From Antedon mediterranea (Eukaryota > Echinodermata > Crinoidea > Comatulida > Antedonidae), in the NCBI RefSeq assembly GCF_964355755.1, contig NC_092672.1, forward strand, positions 20,892,501-20,956,500: a stretch of DNA of 64,000 bases, given 5' to 3'. Below the pieces are notes generated by a model. It saw nothing but the letters and a program-made list of their open reading frames with translations, ran no database searches and was not told where the DNA came from. Of this stretch, positions 59,401-64,000 are shown in pieces; positions within the stretch are counted from its first letter, which is position 1; each line of letters opens with the position of its first letter. Position numbers and translations under genes: made by a program.

Positions 59401-61827
59401 TGTACAGTAAGCATTAATAAACTTTACATTGTTTTTTCTTTGCCTATCTAAATACCCTATAAAGTATGAATACACATGTGGTTGATAACCACAATAAAAT
59501 AAAATATAGATAAATTGGCCAGACAAATTGGTACGCATACTGGCCCACATCTTTCTGTTTCACTACATTATACTGGTACTGCCAGTAACTGCGGCTGCTA
59601 ATAATTTTATCAATTCCAATAATACAGACAACTATAAATACAAATAAAAAAAATATAAAAAACATCAATTTTTTCCCATAAAAAAGACTTTCTGAGATAA
59701 CAGTTTCAATTATTGTTCTTTCTTCATTAAATGATATTTTTTAAATTGTTATTCTATTTCATAATTTAAGAAACAAAGATTTATTATCACTTATTTTTGT
59801 TTAAAAATCAGTAGTAAACATTTTGTGTAACATAAATATAGTTTGAATTACTAGACTATAGTACTATGCATATTCTGAGTGGCATTACTCTCTAAGGTTG
59901 GAGTGACCCACTCATACCCATACATTCTAGTGAACAAAAAAATGTATAATTTTTCATGAGCCTTCGTTATACAGCAGCAGCCGACAAACGTACTCGCTAA
60001 TCAAAAAATTCATTATCTATATATACCCCATTCGCAAAAAATATTTACCATAGAGGAAGTATTGTTTTGACCATTAATTATTCAATGATAATCTGACGGT
60101 AATTATACTTAGCCCCTATGTTGACAGCCAAAACATTGTTTATTGAACATAGGTCAAACTAATGTCTATATACATCTCATAGACTCTCTGTGCGCATGCC
60201 CAGTTTGAGTTAAAAAATTCCCATTTAGACTCTTTTCCCAGACGTGCTTTGAGGTGTGCTCATGTCCAGTTTGTGTTTCTAAATACCCATTTTTTTCAGC
60301 CTTAATAAACTATTATAAGCCTGCATTGTAAATGTTTCCTAATGCTTCCATTCTCCTGAATGTAACTGCCTACAAAAAAAAATTGTTGTGTACTTTTTGA
60401 AAATTTACTTTTTCATTCATTTTATTTACTGAAGTATAAAACATTTCAATAGAATAAGCAATGATTTGATTGGAACATGTGATACAGCACTTTATTTGTT
60501 TATTGGTATACTCAGTATGCATGGTCTACTAGGAAAGTTGTATGTAGCCTCAGTGAATATTATTCACATCCTATACACAATGTATATCATTCCACTGTTT
60601 GTCTTCAATGTTCATCAACATAATATATTAATATTTATTAGCTTTTTATAAAATCATTAGTTATAGGAATTATAGTATAGATAATTGTTAGTTGCATTGA
60701 ATCTTTTTCAAATGTTGGTATATATACATGTGAATAAATAATGTGTATTTCTTTGTTATAATTACTGTATAATGATTTATTTCCAGTGATTTTTTTTTAT
60801 ATCTTTGAATTAAAAAGAATAACAATTTTTATGAATTTGTTTTAATGTAAATTTTATTAATTTTTTGTAAGTCAATTCAATAAGTATAACACAAATAATA
60901 AAGATCTTAAAATCTATTAAACTGTATAAATGTTAAGTTTGCATTTCTTATGTACTGTATTGATTTTCAGATTCAATATTTTTCACATTGATATGATTTG
61001 TTAGGTTCTTGGTATTCTGGCATCAGCCAAACCTTTACCCATTTTAATTCTCTGACAGGCTTGAGCTATTTAATTCAGGGAGGTATAAAAATGGTCATGG
61101 TATTTCTAAAAACTGTCCATTTGATCTAACAACTTTAAAAAATGAAACAAATATGGTTCAAAAAGATGTCTACAATTAAATTGTCCATCTTTTTTTTATC
61201 AGATTAAACTCAAGATTAACATTGTTACAATCAATATTTAGACTAATATGCTACACTTGCAAGAACTTGTACTAGCTAAACTCCACCACCACACAATAGA
61301 GCAATGAACTATTCTTTGCTCTATCATCACATAAAGGATAATTAACATAATGAAGTTAGTTAAACATGCCCCTGAAAGTAAAAGTGTGTATGTCAAACCT
61401 TCAATAATTTAATATTTAAAAAAAAAAATATATAAATAAAACTAAAAAGTGATTGATATTTAAATATCAGCAACAACATTTTGACATTAAAATTGAAATA
61501 ATACAAATTTGTATAAAAGTATATAAAATAATTATCATATTAAAAAAAAATGTATACAAAAGTAGAAATCAAATTCAGAAACTAATTTGACTTGGTTCAT
61601 TGCGTATGATGATGCAGTAAATAGTTGCAAATTGATTTTTGTAAAGTAACCCTCTGTATAAATTACATAACAAATGAATATGTGTAACTGTAAGATATAA
61701 CCAATATTGTATGTATTTCATATTATAGAATGGTTGGACAGCTTTGCATTCAGCAGCATTCTCTGGAGAAACAGACTGTTGCAGCCTGCTGGTGAATGCA
61801 GGAGCAGGTGTCAATGTATCAGAAGAA
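17426..61827 (+). CDS. Ankyrin-repeat protein gene, large introns, continues to the right
   Basis: Exons in order: 17426-17470 (tentative), 30338-30406, 31049-31123, 35038-35136, 40059-about 40148 (damaged) and 61729-61827. All boundaries are phase 0. The two intact full exons (35038 and 61729) each encode exactly one 33-residue ankyrin repeat beginning NGxTAL, the usual protein-protein interaction unit. The N-terminal segment (LRKNLLYLCSFNGIQ, AEEKTAEEICQFMASNN) looks like the first capping repeats. Introns reach 21.6 kb and are packed with mobile elements. I do not recognise the orthologue. With an intact reading frame it would be a cytosolic or nuclear scaffold-type protein, but no domain beyond ankyrin is visible. 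Confidence 0.7.
17757..18030 (+). repeat. Interspersed repeat, copy 2 of 3
   Basis: Shares ordered blocks with 3655-3975 and 55685-55990 (AACATGAAAAATGAAGATTA, TTCACTTATAAAAT, CATTGGCTGGCAGCC, AAATGGCATATTG, GGACAACACATCTTTAAA). Same orientation as the other copies. Confidence 0.75.
18031..20040. other. Gene-free AT-rich region with AGGCCTA-type patch
   Basis: No supported exon. 18470-18680 is a less AT-rich stretch of unknown nature. 18961-19130 has short open frames without splice context. 19260-19600 is AGGCCTA-type low-complexity sequence. Confidence 0.5.
20041..22313 (-). mobile_element. Probable LINE 3' region, internally repeated and interrupted
   Basis: T-rich on the plus strand. 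Related segments start near GTGGGTTCATCCCAC at 20081, 20549, 21607 and 21854, and the block ACAATGCATATTCTCTGTTA recurs at 20356 and 21666. It lies directly 3' (minus strand) of the LINE coding remnants, so it is probably the 3' untranslated part with tandem segments. A TTA-flanked element is inserted at 20740-21522. Confidence 0.5.
20740..21522. mobile_element. TTA-flanked non-autonomous element with GTCT/GTCG microsatellites
   Basis: 783 bp with ends GTCGCGTG and (inverted) GTCGCGTG, flanked by TTA on both sides (20737-20739, 21523-21525). TTA duplications fit the PIF/Harbinger group. Inside, a module TATAGTTCACTATGTCGGTC, a (GTCT/GTCG)n run and CCGGTATCACTATGC occurs twice in direct orientation (20757 and 21423). 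No transposase. Confidence 0.75.
22314..23728 (-). pseudogene. 5'-truncated LINE, ORF2 C-terminal remnants
   Basis: Two minus-strand frames. 23168-23728 encodes LGIYVGHDKEYCYQKNW and later FGRITIVKTLALSKIIYNSS and KLIFKFIWE, the region after the reverse transcriptase core of L1/Tx1-type LINEs. 22314-22994 encodes FNFKLLHRILPTNERLHRW and a CCDTCNVIENDKHMLVEC cysteine/histidine motif typical of the C-terminal domain. The frames are offset and separated by stops. The endonuclease and the catalytic reverse transcriptase core are absent. Inactive copy. Confidence 0.85.
23729..24343. other. AT-rich intergenic/intronic sequence
   Basis: No gene seen. At 24296-24315 a short segment resembles myosin exon E (see findings). 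Confidence 0.5.
24344..25900. mobile_element. 1.56-kb element with TIRs GGG(C/T)CTGTTTCTGCTGCATAA
   Basis: The two ends match at 20 of 21 bases as inverted repeats, followed inside by further AACCGGTTA motifs. Flanks are TTG on the left and TTA on the right, compatible with a mutated 3-bp duplication of the Harbinger/ISL2EU type. It contains a nested long palindrome. No transposase frame. Confidence 0.75.
24866..25451. mobile_element. Nested foldback element with about 220-bp arms
   Basis: 24866-25085 and 25218-25451 are imperfect inverted copies. Examples: CAAACGGAAACAAAA, GACTCAGAATGTTGCAA and ATAGCAAAAATCGTCC occur on the left and inverted on the right. A GCTCGCGAA sequence lies just outside both arms. 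Inserted inside the 24344-25900 element. Confidence 0.8.
26047..26472 (+). mobile_element. piggyBac-like MITE, copy 1 (TTAA-flanked)
   Basis: 426 bp, TTAA at 26043-26046 and 26473-26476. Ends are AGCCCCATTCCCTACG and (inverted) AGACCCCTTCCCTGCA. An inverted longer relative lies at 46711-47336. Confidence 0.85.
26477..27400. other. AT-rich intron sequence without recognised features
   Basis: No exon, repeat array or terminal repeats seen. Confidence 0.5.
27401..27570. repeat. 85-bp tandem duplication
   Basis: CAATTCTTGTCCAGTATTGG and the following 60 bp occur at 27401 and 27486 with few differences. Confidence 0.85.
27866..29285. repeat. 69/75-bp minisatellite, about 20 units
   Basis: Units contain CTGTTATATCATGTTGGTTT, then ATCTGTGGCTTTCTATTTAA and a GTGTAATACAG or GTGTATCAAATACAG end, giving 69- or 75-bp lengths. 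The last unit (near 29280) is degenerate. Open frames across it reflect the repeat and lack gene support. Confidence 0.95.
29286..29712. other. Unassigned intron sequence
   Basis: No exon or repeat structure seen. Confidence 0.5.
29713..30172. repeat. 92-bp tandem repeat, five copies
   Basis: ACATTATTTGATAGAGAAAG recurs at 29719, 29811, 29903, 29995 and 30087, exactly 92 bp apart. Confidence 0.95.
30338..30406 (+). CDS. Ankyrin gene exon 2
   Basis: 69 bp; acceptor TTTTTTCAG, donor GTAGGC, phase 0 at both ends. Reads FSRITMERLRKNLLYLCSFN then GIQ. The in-frame ATG at 30353 (context ACAATGG) could be the true start. Confidence 0.7.
30695..30850. repeat. Short tandem duplication in an interspersed repeat
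   Basis: The CAGGGGCAGCTTAAG block with a downstream GCCAGCTACCCTTCATATAA block occurs twice, at about 30701 and 30768. The preceding TTATTTATTTGACC stretch resembles 42757-42860 and is probably part of the same dispersed family. Confidence 0.65.
31049..31123 (+). CDS. Ankyrin gene exon 3
   Basis: 75 bp (25 codons); acceptor TTTCATAG, donor GTATAC. Encodes IAEEKTAEEICQFMASNN then AVNIKNQ. The ending resembles the end of an ankyrin repeat (xxNxxNxx), so exons 2 and 3 together probably make the first repeat. Confidence 0.75.
31857..32455. repeat. Direct duplication about 430 bp apart
   Basis: The block from CACTGAAAGA through GGTGTCAAATACTTCTATCC to AAAATAGCTGAAATG occurs at 31857-32010 and 32285-32435 with scattered differences. 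Confidence 0.85.
33303..33466. mobile_element. 164-bp MITE with TIRs AGCT(C/A)TGT(T/C)TACACTAT
   Basis: The ends match as inverted repeats at 15 of 17 positions. The interior has TTGCCCATATATGG/CCACCATATTTGGGC repeats. Target duplication not clear. Confidence 0.65.
35038..35136 (+). CDS. Ankyrin gene exon 4, one complete ankyrin repeat
   Basis: 99 bp; acceptor TTCAATAG, donor GTAAGT. Encodes NGTTALMCAAVVGNAAICHQ followed by LIDGGADINLQNK, a full 33-residue ankyrin repeat in phase 0. Confidence 0.92.
35260..35512. mobile_element. 253-bp MITE with perfect 16-bp TIRs
   Basis: TTATCTCTTAGTGTAC at 35260-35275 and its exact inverse at 35497-35512. The interior includes two related ATATCCCGTATTAC/ATTCCGTATTACG motifs. 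No target duplication resolved. Confidence 0.8.
36205..36510 (+). repeat. Dispersed repeat, related to 44929-45215
   Basis: Shared ordered blocks: CCTAAAATTAGAGCAAATA, ATAATATTATGA, TTTCATATTTTT, AACCATTGTTATAAT. About 300 bp, same orientation. Type unknown. Confidence 0.7.
37252..37289 (-). mobile_element. Helitron-like 3' terminus (minus strand)
   Basis: On the minus strand a GAGCGAGCGAAGCGAGCTC hairpin is followed by ACCCTCTAG and a T, matching the Helitron rule of hairpin then CTAG before T. No matching 5' end found nearby. Confidence 0.5.
37621..37760 (+). repeat. Dispersed repeat, related to 56860-57020
   Basis: Both have GAATTCTACTACAAATAG followed by GTGTTTATT/GGCGTTTATTC and GATGTT blocks in the same order. 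Confidence 0.55.
40059..40148 (+). pseudogene. Ankyrin gene exon 5, damaged repeat
   Basis: Acceptor TTCAATAG then NGHTALHVAAQIGSTEICNQ, clearly an ankyrin repeat with the same acceptor context as exon 4. The frame then reads ICLHGAKCSK and stops at TAA (40149-40151). No GT donor lies at the expected 99-bp position. Dropping one A from the AAAA run near 40138 would restore GANVQNK-like sequence, but a donor would still be missing. A TTA-flanked transposon begins only 62 bp downstream (40213). Skipping the exon keeps frame, because both neighbours are phase 0. Confidence 0.75.
40213..42427. mobile_element. 2.2-kb TTA-flanked transposon with long TIRs
   Basis: Ends GACCCCATTTACACTTCA are perfect inverted repeats, flanked by TTA (40210-40212, 42428-42430), as in PIF/Harbinger elements. 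Subterminal regions are rich in GAGGCCGGCTC-type motifs. Internal inverted arms (about 40510-40592 and 41998-42070) share AACGAAGCGTAACCAACAGA and ATACGCCTTTTTCACGA. No transposase frame. It lies within 65 bp of the damaged ankyrin exon. Confidence 0.85.
42431..43414. other. Intron sequence with a dispersed repeat
   Basis: At 42757-43080 a TTTCATTTCATTTCATTTAT run followed by GGGGCAAATAAAGCAAAACA resembles the end of a retroposon; similar blocks occur near 30633. No gene. Confidence 0.5.
43416..43477 (+). repeat. tRNA-derived SINE fragment
   Basis: AGCAATCTAAGGGTCCTGTG and adjacent bases match the SINE at 55318 (CCAATCTAAGGGTCCTGGG), but the B box is degraded and there is no A-rich tail. Confidence 0.55.
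43663..44576. mobile_element. Satellite-bearing element, short form (0.9 kb)
   Basis: Ends TCATTACCCATAACAAAA and (inverted) TCATTTCCCATAACGAAA. The interior holds about three copies of a 164-bp unit centred on CTATTATATATAGATAG. Most of the element is made of AATCTACT/TAGTAGATAG words that can pair with each other. No coding sequence. Confidence 0.75.
44577..45284. other. Intron sequence with a dispersed repeat and a Helitron-like end
   Basis: 44929-45215 resembles 36205-36510. At 45216-45239 a CCGTC-loop-GACGG hairpin is followed by TAACCATCTAG and T, a Helitron-like 3' end that directly abuts that repeat. Confidence 0.55.
45285..45781. repeat. 98-bp tandem repeat, five copies
   Basis: GTACAACACA(A/C)TATCTAGAAA recurs at 45291, 45389, 45487, 45585 and 45683, exactly 98 bp apart. 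Confidence 0.95.
45932..47883 (+). mobile_element. Helitron-like non-autonomous element (1.95 kb)
   Basis: Starts TCTATATATAAATTTACG after an A (45931) and ends with the hairpin ATGGTACGC-loop-GCGTACCAT (47851-47879) followed by CTAG and then T (47884). TC...CTAG with a terminal hairpin and A/T insertion context fits rolling-circle Helitrons. No Rep/helicase frame. A piggyBac-like MITE is nested at 46711-47336. Confidence 0.85.
46711..47336 (-). mobile_element. piggyBac-like MITE, copy 2 (inverted, longer)
   Basis: 626 bp, TTAA at 46707-46710 and 47337-47340. Inverted relative to 26047-26472, with high identity at both ends and about 190-200 bp extra in the interior (about 46945-47150) that copy 1 lacks. 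Nested in the Helitron. Confidence 0.88.
48260..49500. repeat. Degenerate array of GGCTATTA / AAAATCTACA words
   Basis: Dozens of alternating short words (TTGGCTATTATTGGGCTATT, AAAAATCTACATTATT) with a loose 60-70-bp super-period in the middle, e.g. ATGGCTATTATTTGTCTACT recurring. Decays into 30-50-bp periods toward the right. Confidence 0.85.
49611..50215. repeat. About 200-bp direct repeat, three copies
   Basis: ATTTGTAAACCTTAAT starts units at 49611, 49823 and 50021. Units share TTGGACATG/CTGGACATG, GGAAGAATACC and GTAACAATTTAGACTTATTA blocks. Confidence 0.9.
50741..51400. repeat. Foldback with about 225-bp arms
   Basis: 50741-50966 and 51168-51400 are inverted copies, e.g. CGCACCTGCCTT, ATTTAAATTGATGATTTTAC-like and TTTTTGTTTCTATGGA blocks. 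The left outer flank has ACGAAAGCTAAGACC twice (50668-50714). Confidence 0.8.
51590..52090. repeat. AGGCCTA-type low-complexity patch
   Basis: Dense overlapping TAGGCCTA, CTAGGCTA and CCTAGCCTAG words, like those at 8640-8790 and 19260-19600. Confidence 0.8.
52320..53760. repeat. 164-bp satellite units, nine copies
   Basis: ACCTACTAAATATCTATTA recurs at about 52398, 52562, 52726, 52890, 53054, 53218, 53382, 53546 and 53710. Each unit contains the near-palindrome CTATTATATATAGATAG and inverted TCTATCAACTGTCTA/TAGATAGACAACAG segments. The same unit occurs in the element at 43663. Confidence 0.93.
53928..55316. other. Intron sequence, partly duplicated
   Basis: A retroposon-tail-like stretch at 53940-54170 (TTAACTTTTATTGTCC). 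54420-54720 resembles 56615-56840 (CTTTCTG, ATCACCATGGTTA and CAGGATTT blocks). No exon. Confidence 0.5.
55318..55525 (+). mobile_element. tRNA-derived SINE
   Basis: The head has an A-box-like TGGTTATGATGC and a B box GGTTCAAGTCC (55366-55376) in tRNA-like order, then about 60 bp of body and an A-rich AATAAAA tail to 55525. It cannot be a tRNA gene because the acceptor stem does not close and the tail is A-rich. Confidence 0.8.
55685..55990 (+). repeat. Interspersed repeat, copy 3 of 3
   Basis: Carries the same ordered blocks as 17757-18030, including CCCATTGGCTGGCAGCC and GGACAACACATCTTTAAA. Confidence 0.75.
55991..58398. other. Intron sequence, dispersed repeats
   Basis: Contains 56615-56840 (related to 54420-54720) and 56860-57020 (related to 37621-37760). 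Apart from the tentative minus-strand exon at 57057 no gene is visible. Confidence 0.5.
57057..57197 (-). CDS. Possible terminal exon of an unidentified minus-strand gene
   Basis: A GTGTTTCAG acceptor is followed by 46 codons and TGA. The peptide begins YRLSFDLDMVTNFLDCVPYQ and continues IPIRWVVNEGEGRFTRKC. Composition and codon use look coding, unlike the surroundings. I do not recognise the family, and no upstream exon was found, so it may be a retained fragment of a gene or repeat. Confidence 0.35.
   Translation of the reverse strand, partial: YRLSFDLDMVTNFLDCVPYQIPIRWVVNEGEGRFTRKCTEPVWLWS
58399..58584. repeat. 60-bp tandem repeat, three copies
   Basis: AAATGAGAGCCTCTGTTTAG recurs at 58401, 58461 and 58521. 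Confidence 0.95.
58637..59330 (+). repeat. Dispersed direct repeat, copy 1 (with 63510-64000)
   Basis: From TGTATTAATTATATAAACAG on, about 400 bp match 63510-63950 with small indels; a GTTGAGATATCATACTTTAA block farther along also recurs near 63973. Confidence 0.85.
59331..61728. other. AT-rich intron sequence without recognised features
   Basis: No exon, array or terminal repeats seen. A weak direct repeat (CCCAGTTTGAGTT / TCCAGTTTGTGTT) near 60200-60280. Confidence 0.5.
61729..61827 (+). CDS. Ankyrin gene exon 6, one complete ankyrin repeat
   Basis: 99 bp; acceptor TATTATAG, donor GTAAGT. Encodes NGWTALHSAAFSGETDCCSL then LVNAGAGVNVSEE, a full 33-residue repeat in phase 0. No further exon of this gene was recognised before the window ends. 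Confidence 0.92.
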
Positions 61828-63509
61828 GTAAGTCATCTTCATTATTATTTATTTTCATTTTTAAATATACTGTATAACATTTTATTTTTTAATTATAATG
61901 GTCTTTTGGGTAATAATATTTAATGTATAAAACTTCATTGATGCTGAAATTGGCATAATTTGAAGATATTCAATATATTTTTTTTTCTCTGATACTTAGT
62001 CATGAAAATTGCTATGACACTACATTAACATTTTGCCATGTATTTCCATTGAACAATTAAAACAATGAAAATTATAGTGTCAATTTTACTTAACTAAACT
62101 ACAGCAACATGCTATATGCACAATTGAAATATATCATCCTTATTCCAGTGTAGATATAGAGTAATTTAAACAGTATTATGAACACTACAATTTTTAAAAA
62201 TTTTTATTTTTCTTTAGATCGTTATGATTTTGTATATCTTAAAAGTTCATTTTTTACCAAAATGTTTTAACAACTTTTGAAACACTATGATTCTACCTAT
62301 ATATCACATAGAGGTACAAATGATCAAAGATGCTAGTTGATAGACATATAGACTGTATTCATTTACTTTATAATTATCATCATACTCATTTGCCATACTC
62401 TCCTTAATTCCTTTCAACAACATCACCACCAACTCCAACCACCTCCTGGTTATAGTCACCTCCACCAATCCCAAGAATGATGATGCAGAATTTGGTTGAG
62501 AGCTATAGTGATCTTTTAATACACACCACAATTATAGTTCTTTGTTATTAGGTTGTAATTATTTTTTCCATATACAATATAAGATACAGATAGTATATCT
62601 GCCACATTTATTCTTTCTTTATACTCGGGATTAACAAACATAAATAAAACTGAAATAGCGGCACAAATATAATTTTGTAAGTTATTTACCGTACCTAGTT
62701 TTTAACAAATCACCTTACATAATAATTACAGTATCAAACCACCATTACAATGTCATACAAAATGTAAAAATAAACAAATCATCATTAGCATGGTGATGAT
62801 TGATCCATAGCAATATTTTTAGTCTATTTAAAAAAATGTTTATTTCTTAACATTTATTTAAATATACTTACACACATAGTAAATTATAGTAAACAAAAAA
62901 TAAAGGGAAATTGTTAACACTAAACAACCTACATTAGAGGTGAAAAACAACTAAGAAACACAAGAAAGCTTAAATGTTCTACACAACTGTAACAAGTTCA
63001 GAGTGTATCCAACATTTAACATTATGAAATATTTTAGACCACTGACAATGGTGATCACCAGTGCTTTGCAAAGTCTGTTTTATTCATTCATATTTTATCT
63101 CCATCATCCAACTTTATCAATCAAAACTTTTTTGAGGATAAACATACAGTAGCTATATGTAATGTAAGGTTCAACTTTAATAATTTTAAAAACATTTTCT
63201 AACATTAATGTTAAAAGATTACTTTTAAAAGAACTTATATTATAATTTCAAATTTCAGTACAAGCTATTTAACAATTTAAAAAATATATATGCCAAGTTA
63301 TTGTAGCATTACTTTATATTTTAATCAATGGATGTAAATGACTTTGCATTATATAAATGTATTACAATTGTTTATAAACTCTTTATTGTTGCAGTTTCTA
63401 TTTCACTGTCAGTACAACTTTTTTTTAAACTAATATTGACCTTGGTTCATCCTTGTTTCAGTTGGATATGGTCCTATCTTTTCAATTTACATTCGTGTTT
63501 TATTACATT
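61828..63509. other. AT-rich sequence after ankyrin exon 6
   Basis: No further exon recognised; the next ankyrin exon is presumably beyond the window. Confidence 0.5.
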
Positions 63510-64000
63510 ATGGTTGTGTATTAATTATATAAACAGTTTAATTTTCTATTAATACCAAACATGTTGAATAATCATTTGACTAATATAAAAAAAATTGTTT
63601 AATAATATTATTCTTTTTGAAAATCAAATTTTCGTTCTAATATTATGCTTTTATAAATAATCATAGTTTAACTATACTAAATAAAATACCAAAAAGTAAT
63701 GAATTTATTATTTAAAGTATTTATTATTCCAATACACAACTGGAATTAGTTTTGCTTATTATTAGTGTCAGAATCTTTTTAGTTTCTTTGTAATAATAGT
63801 TATTTTATTTATTTTATTGATATTATTAAAGTATTAGTTTAATATGTAGTATTTTTAATGATTTAATTAACACAGTAGGCTGTGAATCATTTTAGTTGTA
63901 TGCCTAATTACTGTAATAATATCACAAATTTTTTAATATTATCTTATAGTTGAAAAAGTATATACTACAATTGAGTTGAGATCAGATGTCATACTTTAAT
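63510..64000 (+). repeat. Dispersed direct repeat, copy 2
   Basis: Matches 58637-59330 (TACCAAACATGTTG, AAAATACCAAAAAGTAATGA and CACAGTAGGCTGTGAATCAT blocks); cut by the window edge. Confidence 0.85.

Overview
This is a window of AT-rich, intron-rich animal nuclear DNA. Split genes with GT-AG introns, a tRNA-derived SINE, LTR, LINE, Helitron and cut-and-paste elements, and many minisatellites rule out a prokaryote. Frequent degenerate AGGCCTA-type patches and the mobile-element mix suggest a marine invertebrate deuterostome, perhaps an echinoderm; that is an inference, not a proof.

Layout. (1) 53-5481, minus strand: ten consecutive exons of a class XIX-like unconventional myosin (MYO19-like), running off the left edge. 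Exon phases agree throughout except for one extra base just before the P-loop. The invariant switch-I arginine is replaced by cysteine. Three exons are flanked by short tandem duplications that copy an exon edge with its splice site. (2) 6262-7391: a 53/54-bp minisatellite with higher-order structure. (3) 8824-14947: a very young Ty3/gypsy LTR element on the minus strand with identical LTRs, long gag and pol frames, a T-TTA-AAC frameshift site and a helix-hairpin-helix domain at the Gag N-terminus, but no integrase. (4) 15433-17251: a hAT-like non-autonomous transposon with an 8-bp target duplication. (5) 17426-61827, plus strand: an ankyrin-repeat gene with very long introns and one repeat per exon. 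The fourth internal exon looks damaged, and the gene probably continues to the right.

The introns of the ankyrin gene hold most of the remaining sequence: a broken LINE, a TTA-flanked element with GTCT/GTCG microsatellites, nested palindromic elements, two inverted TTAA-flanked piggyBac-like MITEs, a complete Helitron with another element nested in it, a 2.2-kb TTA-flanked element, a SINE, and a family of satellite-filled elements (0.9 kb at 43663 and 5.9 kb at 48026) built from a 164-bp unit. Unrelated minisatellites (units 60, 69/75, 92, 98 and about 200 bp) are scattered between them.

The myosin and ankyrin genes are divergent (5' ends facing each other), separated by about 12 kb that is mostly mobile and repetitive DNA. 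Nothing in the sequence shows that they act together. The strongest points for follow-up are the state of the myosin motor, its exon-edge duplications, the integrase-less but recently inserted gypsy element with its unusual Gag, and the transposon/satellite hybrid family.
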